DNA of 64,000 bases from SZUA-547 sp963669315 (GTDB lineage Bacteria > Pseudomonadota > Alphaproteobacteria > Rhodobacterales > Rhodobacteraceae). Where the stretch lies: contig OY770021.1 in NCBI GenBank assembly GCA_963669315.1, positions 1,054,001 through 1,118,000 on the forward strand, written 5' to 3'. How positions within the stretch are numbered: the stretch's first letter is position 1; each line of letters starts with the position of its first letter. A program made the translations under genes and the position numbers. This document shows positions 60,244 to 64,000 of the stretch, piece after piece. The notes under the pieces were generated by a model, which saw nothing but the letters and a program-made list of their open reading frames with translations, did not search any database and had not been told where the DNA came from.

Positions 60244-61137
60244 ATGGCGGACGACTCCTGGCTGACCGAGTTCCCTGAAATGGAGCGCGGCGATCTGGTC
60301 GCTTTGCGCAAATCCATGGACGGGGCGTATCGCGATTTTTCCCGCGAATACGGGGAGACGATCGAGGCCTTGTTCGACCCTCTCCTCCGATTCCTCGTCT
60401 GGTCCGAGAAGCTGCTGCTGGCGTCGCCCTGGATTGTCGTTATCGCGGTTCTGGTCGGTCTGACCTACGGTGCCAGCCGATCGTGGAAACTGTCCGGACT
60501 GGTGCTGGGTTCGTTCCTTTTGATCGGCTATTTCGGCATGTGGGACGACGCCATGCGCACATTGTCGATCATCACCGTCGCGACCCTTCTGTCGATCACC
60601 GTGGGTATTCCGATCGGGATCGCCATGGCGCGGTCCGACCGGGTGCAGAACATCGTGACGCCAGTGCTCGACGTCATGCAGACCATGCCCGCCTTCGTCT
60701 ATCTGATCCCCGTGGTGATGCTGCTGGGGATCGGCAAGGTGCCGGGGATCATCGCAGTGGTGATCTACGCCATTCCGCCGGTGATCCGGCTGACCAATCT
60801 GGGCATCCGGCTGGTTGACCCTGAAGTTCTGGAGGCCGCGACGGCGTTTGGCGCGAACAAGACACAGCGCCTGTTCAGCGTTCAGCTGCCTTTGGCGATG
60901 CCGAACATCATGGCGGGTATTAATCAGACGATCATGATGGCGCTGGCGATGGTGGTGATCGCCTCGATGATCGGGGTGAAAGGCCTCGGCCAGCCGGTGC
61001 TGAAATCGATCACAAATCAGTATTTCACACTAGGGCTGCTGAACGGCCTCGCCATCGTCGCCATCGCCATCATGTTCGACCGCGTCTCGCAGGCCTACGC
61101 CAAACGCAGCCGCAAACATCTTGAGCGCGCTAAATGA
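60244..61137 (+). CDS. glycine betaine ABC transporter permease (ProW-like)
   Basis: The 297-residue permease has an N-terminal cytoplasmic part (1-60) and six to seven membrane segments. It shows the MIAS/ProW pattern (TPVLDVMQTMPAFVYLIPVVMLLGIGKVPGIIAVVIYAIPPVIRLT) and the EAA-like loop LEAATAFGANKTQRLFSVQLPLAMP. Its stop overlaps the start of the ATPase gene (ATGA at 61134-61137), so pore and motor are coupled. Import of glycine betaine or a similar osmolyte. Confidence 0.92.
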   Translation: MADDSWLTEFPEMERGDLVALRKSMDGAYRDFSREYGETIEALFDPLLRFLVWSEKLLLASPWIVVIAVLVGLTYGASRSWKLSGLVLGSFLLIGYFGMWDDAMRTLSIITVATLLSITVGIPIGIAMARSDRVQNIVTPVLDVMQTMPAFVYLIPVVMLLGIGKVPGIIAVVIYAIPPVIRLTNLGIRLVDPEVLEAATAFGANKTQRLFSVQLPLAMPNIMAGINQTIMMALAMVVIASMIGVKGLGQPVLKSITNQYFTLGLLNGLAIVAIAIMFDRVSQAYAKRSRKHLERAK

Positions 61138-62321
61138 GCGACCGGGACGCGCTGATCCGCGTCAAAAACCTTTACAAGCTGTTCGGCGGCAATCCCAACG
61201 CGCATATGCGACACGTGCATGAGGGGCTGAGCAAGGATGAGATCCTCGCCCAGACGGGTCACACACTGGGGCTGCGGGATATCAATCTGGAGATCCGCAA
61301 GGGTGAAATCTTCGTCATCATGGGGCTGTCCGGTTCAGGAAAATCGACGCTGATCCGGCATTTCAACCGCCTGATCGACCCGACCGAGGGCGCGATCCAT
61401 GTCGATGGCGTCGATGTCATGCAGCTCTCACAGAAAGAGCTGGAGGATTTTCGCCGCCACAAGATGTCCATGGTGTTTCAGAGATTTGGCCTGCTACCGC
61501 ATAGGACAGTGCTCGAGAATGTCGCCTATGGGCTCGCGGTCCAGAAAACGCCCAAAGCGGAGCGAAACGCGAAGGCGCGCGAATGGCTGTCCACCGTTGG
61601 GCTTGAGGGTTATGAGGACCAGTATCCTTCACAGCTGTCGGGCGGCCAGCAACAGCGGGTGGGTCTGGCGCGTGCGCTCTGCACCGACCCGGAAATCCTG
61701 CTGATGGATGAGGCGTTTTCAGCGCTTGACCCCTTGATCCGCTCGGGCATGCAGGACCAACTGATCGAGTTGCAGGACAGGCTGCACAAGACCATCGTCT
61801 TCATCACCCATGATTTGGATGAGGCGCTGCGGTTGGGCGACCGCATCGCGATTCTAAAAGACGGCGTGCTTTCGCAGATCGGCGCGCCCGAGGAGATCTT
61901 GCTTAACCCCGCCGACGACTATGTGGAGGCGTTCGTCAGGGATGTGAACCGGGCGCGCGTTCTGACGGTCGAGGCCGTAATGCAGCCGCCATCCAATCGG
62001 GTGACGGCCGCCCGCATCGACGATGCGCTCGCGCAGATGCGCGGATGGGCCGAAGGGTACGGCTATGTGTTCCACGAGGGCGCCTATCAAGGCGTGGTGA
62101 CTCAGCATGATCTGGAAGCCGCCGGCGCTCAGCCGGATGCGGCGCCTTCGGTGGTTGAGATCGCCCGGAACGGCGTGACGCTGTCGCCGGGCTTGGCGCT
62201 TCAGGACGCGCTCCCCGCCTTACTGCAATCCGAGCACCCGGTGCCAATCTACACCGAGGATGACGGCTATCTTGGCTTGCTTTCAAAAGAAGCGATGGTC
62301 AGCGCGTTGACGAATGGCTGA
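61134..62321 (+). CDS. glycine betaine ABC transporter ATPase (ProV-like)
   Basis: The 395-residue ATPase has the ProV N-terminus (LYKLFGGNPNAHMRHVHEGL), Walker A GLSGSGKST (64-72), signature LSGGQQQRVGLARAL, Walker B ILLMDEAFSALDPLIR and switch His in FITHDLDEALRLGDRIAIL. The C-terminal 120 residues form a CBS pair (about 283-395), which in this family senses ionic strength. It runs eight bases into the glycerate kinase gene. Confidence 0.94.
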   Translation: MSDRDALIRVKNLYKLFGGNPNAHMRHVHEGLSKDEILAQTGHTLGLRDINLEIRKGEIFVIMGLSGSGKSTLIRHFNRLIDPTEGAIHVDGVDVMQLSQKELEDFRRHKMSMVFQRFGLLPHRTVLENVAYGLAVQKTPKAERNAKAREWLSTVGLEGYEDQYPSQLSGGQQQRVGLARALCTDPEILLMDEAFSALDPLIRSGMQDQLIELQDRLHKTIVFITHDLDEALRLGDRIAILKDGVLSQIGAPEEILLNPADDYVEAFVRDVNRARVLTVEAVMQPPSNRVTAARIDDALAQMRGWAEGYGYVFHEGAYQGVVTQHDLEAAGAQPDAAPSVVEIARNGVTLSPGLALQDALPALLQSEHPVPIYTEDDGYLGLLSKEAMVSALTNG

Positions 62322-63447
62322 ACGCGCGCAGGAAACCGATCTTCTGACCGAGCTTTTTCTTGAAGGCGTTCGCGCGGTTTCGGGGAAACAGGCTGTGGCG
62401 AATGCGAAAGAGATCGTTGCCGCCTCCGCGCCCACCCATGTTCTGAGCGTCGGCAAGGCCGCCTGCGCGATGTATCTTGGGCTTGATGAAACGTTGCGAC
62501 AACTGCCCGCGCTGATCGTCACCAAGCATGGCCACTCGAAGGATGGCCCGGCGCCCGGCGCGAGGGTCGAGGTGATTGAAAGCAGCCACCCGGTCCCGAA
62601 TGAAGACTCGCTCGCCGCAGGCAAGCGGGCATTGGAATTCGTAGGCGTGTGCGGCCGCGATTACCGTTTGTTGATGCTGGTCTCGGGCGGAGCCTCCGCG
62701 CTGGTAGAAGCGCTGAGGGACGGATACACGCTGGCGGATCTGGAGACGACAACGCGGCGGTATCTGTCAGACGGCAGCGATATCCACGCAATCAACGCCG
62801 CAAGGCGGGAAATCTCGCGTATCAAAGGCGGCGGGCTGCTCGCACCATTCGAGGGGCGCGGCGTTCAGGTTCTGGCGATCTCCGACGTCTCCGGCGACGA
62901 TATCGGCGTGATCGGATCGGGCATTGGCGCCAAGTCGACCGGCGATTTCGACTATGATTGCCGGATCATCGCCTCGAATGAGGTCGCCCGAAGCGCCATC
63001 GCGGTCCGCGCACAGGCCGAGGGACTGGCCGTCATCGTGAATGAGGAGAGCCTCTATGATGACGTCAACGCGCTGGCCAAGCGCATCGCGGCGCGTTGCA
63101 TCAGCGGGCCGCCCGGCCTCTATATCTTTGGCGGTGAACCGACCGTCGAACTGCCTGACAGCCCTGGCCGCGGGGGGCGCAATCAGGCGTTGGGGTTGCT
63201 TCTGGCCAAACAGTTTCAGGGGCGCGGCGGCATCACCTGCCTTGTCGCGGGAACGGATGGCAGCGACGGGGTTGCAGACGCGGCCGGCGCGATTGTAGAT
63301 GGCGAAAGCTTCACGCGTGCGCCTGGCGCCGAGGACGCATAGCGCGCGGCGGATGCAGGAACGTTTCTGGAGCGCACCGGGGACCAACTAAAGACCGGCC
63401 CGACCGGCACCAACGTCATGGACCTGGTGATCGTACTGAAATTGTAA
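62314..63447 (+). pseudogene. glycerate 2-kinase (GckA/TtuD family, MOFRL) with a premature TAG
   Basis: The frame from ATG 62314 has the two GckA/TtuD-family parts: VLSVGKAACAMYLGLDETL, GHSKDGPAPGARVEVIESSH, LVSGGASALVEAL, then IKGGGLLAPFEGRGVQVLAISDVSGDD and the MOFRL end IFGGEPTVELPDSPGRGGRNQAL and LVAGTDGSDGVADAAGAIVD. At 63340-63342 a TAG interrupts it. Beyond, the same frame continues the family end (TGPTGTNVMDLVIVLKL) to 63447. The enzyme normally makes 2-phosphoglycerate from glycerate. Without the last 35 residues, which include the conserved TGPTGTNV, it is likely inactive. It overlaps the ATPase gene by eight bases. Confidence 0.82.
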
Positions 63448-63657
63448 GCACCGCGTATCACGCCTTGGTTCGACGCTGATCACGTAGATATGTTGGCGAT
63501 GGACGCTCGCCAAGTTGGATGGAGAGGCGCCCGACGCCTACGAAACCACCCTTTTGCTTAGGTTAAAAGTCGCCGCCTCTGCGATAACTTGCGATCGCCG
63601 CGGCGCGAACTTTCCGTGGCTCGCCCATTTGTTCCTAACTCAGCCAGAGGCCAGCTG
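63448..63657. other. spacer with the promoter of zwf
   Basis: 210 bases with no gene. It must carry the zwf promoter. No confident -35/-10 pair or operator was found. Confidence 0.35.
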
Positions 63658-64000
63658 ATGGTTGCGAAAGTTGTTCCCGTCGATCCGTTTGATCTCGTCG
63701 TATTCGGCGCGACCGGAGATCTTGCGCGTCGTAAACTGATACCTGCGCTTTATCACCGCCTGCGCGACGGGCAGATGCCGGATGGCGCTCGCGTCATCGG
63801 CGCGGCGCGGTCCGATATGGACGGGGAATCGTTTCGCAATCTCGCAAGCGAGGCTCTGGATGAATTCGTCGATCCGCAGGATCTCGACGCGGAGACCCGC
63901 AACCGGTTCCTGTCGGCGGTCGACTACCGGCAACTCGACGCTATGTCGGAAGATGGCTGGATCGATCTGCCCAGCGCGTTGTCTGACGATTCGTCCCGGC
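63658..64000 (+). CDS. zwf: glucose-6-phosphate 1-dehydrogenase, N-terminal part (runs off the window)
   Basis: 114 codons are visible from ATG 63658. The protein begins MVAKVVPVDPFDLVVFGATG and continues DLARRKLIPALYHRLRDGQM. GATGDLARRKL is the NADP-binding fingerprint of glucose-6-phosphate dehydrogenase, and ARVIGAARSDM follows as expected. It makes 6-phosphogluconolactone from glucose-6-phosphate, the entry to the Entner-Doudoroff and pentose phosphate routes. The active-site part lies beyond the window. The ribosome site is poorly defined (CAGAGG, 11 bases upstream). Confidence 0.93.
   Translation, partial: MVAKVVPVDPFDLVVFGATGDLARRKLIPALYHRLRDGQMPDGARVIGAARSDMDGESFRNLASEALDEFVDPQDLDAETRNRFLSAVDYRQLDAMSEDGWIDLPSALSDDSSR

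Noticed and set aside
1..64000. CRISPR array
   Set aside because: No regularly spaced short repeats with unique spacers were seen on either strand.

Overview
The window looks like part of a GC-rich alphaproteobacterial chromosome, most likely Rhodobacterales or a close relative. The support is the full urea transporter set urtABCDE, an sn-glycerol-3-phosphate-type ugpBAEC operon, a three-gene glycine betaine transporter, a YbiB-like/truncated-siroheme-synthase pair, and IS families common in that group (IS481, IS3, IS5, IS110, IS30, IS6). The taxonomy is inferred from gene content only.

Layout. 1-8200 is an insertion-sequence graveyard: IS481, IS3 and IS5 remnants, one AT-richer glycosyltransferase gene (1971-3827), one nearly complete IS3 copy (4075-5384), and an IS110 element split by an IS30 element. 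8212-15199 is a sensory cluster. A hybrid histidine kinase, a receiver-only protein and a receiver-adenylate cyclase form an overlapping operon on the minus strand, next to two periplasmic binding proteins. 15200-16400 is a truncated IS3 element. 16396-20527 is ugpBAEC, followed by a tRNA-Arg(CCT) and a small orphan gene. 21272-30876 is an accessory stretch. It holds a LysR regulator divergent from a glutathione transferase and a PNPOx/ferredoxin-reductase/[2Fe-2S] fusion, a DUF1348 gene cut off by an IS, a methyltransferase, a class IV aminotransferase resembling (R)-selective amine transaminases, and IS6 and IS3 remnants.

30877-34662 encodes three secreted proteins, two of which share an unusual Ig-like repeat; one of these carries a von Willebrand A (VWA) domain. 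35108-40694 is urtABCDE with a strong intercistronic hairpin after urtA. 40777-43194 holds a YbiB-like protein, a truncated siroheme synthase and a RidA protein.

The most interesting part is 43235-58874. A tight minus-strand operon (49589 to 43235) encodes, in order, an RT0821-type surface protein, a transmembrane Ser/Thr kinase with a periplasmic beta-helix, an FHA protein, a MotA/TolQ/ExbB-type channel subunit, and two single-pass VWA proteins separated by a second FHA protein. Both VWA proteins have an aspartate at the start of the membrane helix, as in MotB, ExbD and ZorB. I read this as a phospho-regulated, ion-driven envelope motor whose rotor/stator rod ends in VWA domains. Divergent from it are a glycine-zipper lipoprotein and five consecutive long alpha-helical proteins. 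Several of the five share an N-terminal domain, a C-terminal helix and an almost identical ribosome-binding leader; one carries acidic EEEE-VQM repeats and another a hydrophobic Gly/Ala-rich region. I do not know a described system with this set of genes.

59178-64000 holds proXWV-type glycine betaine transport genes, a glycerate kinase gene broken by one stop codon, and the start of zwf, which runs off the window.
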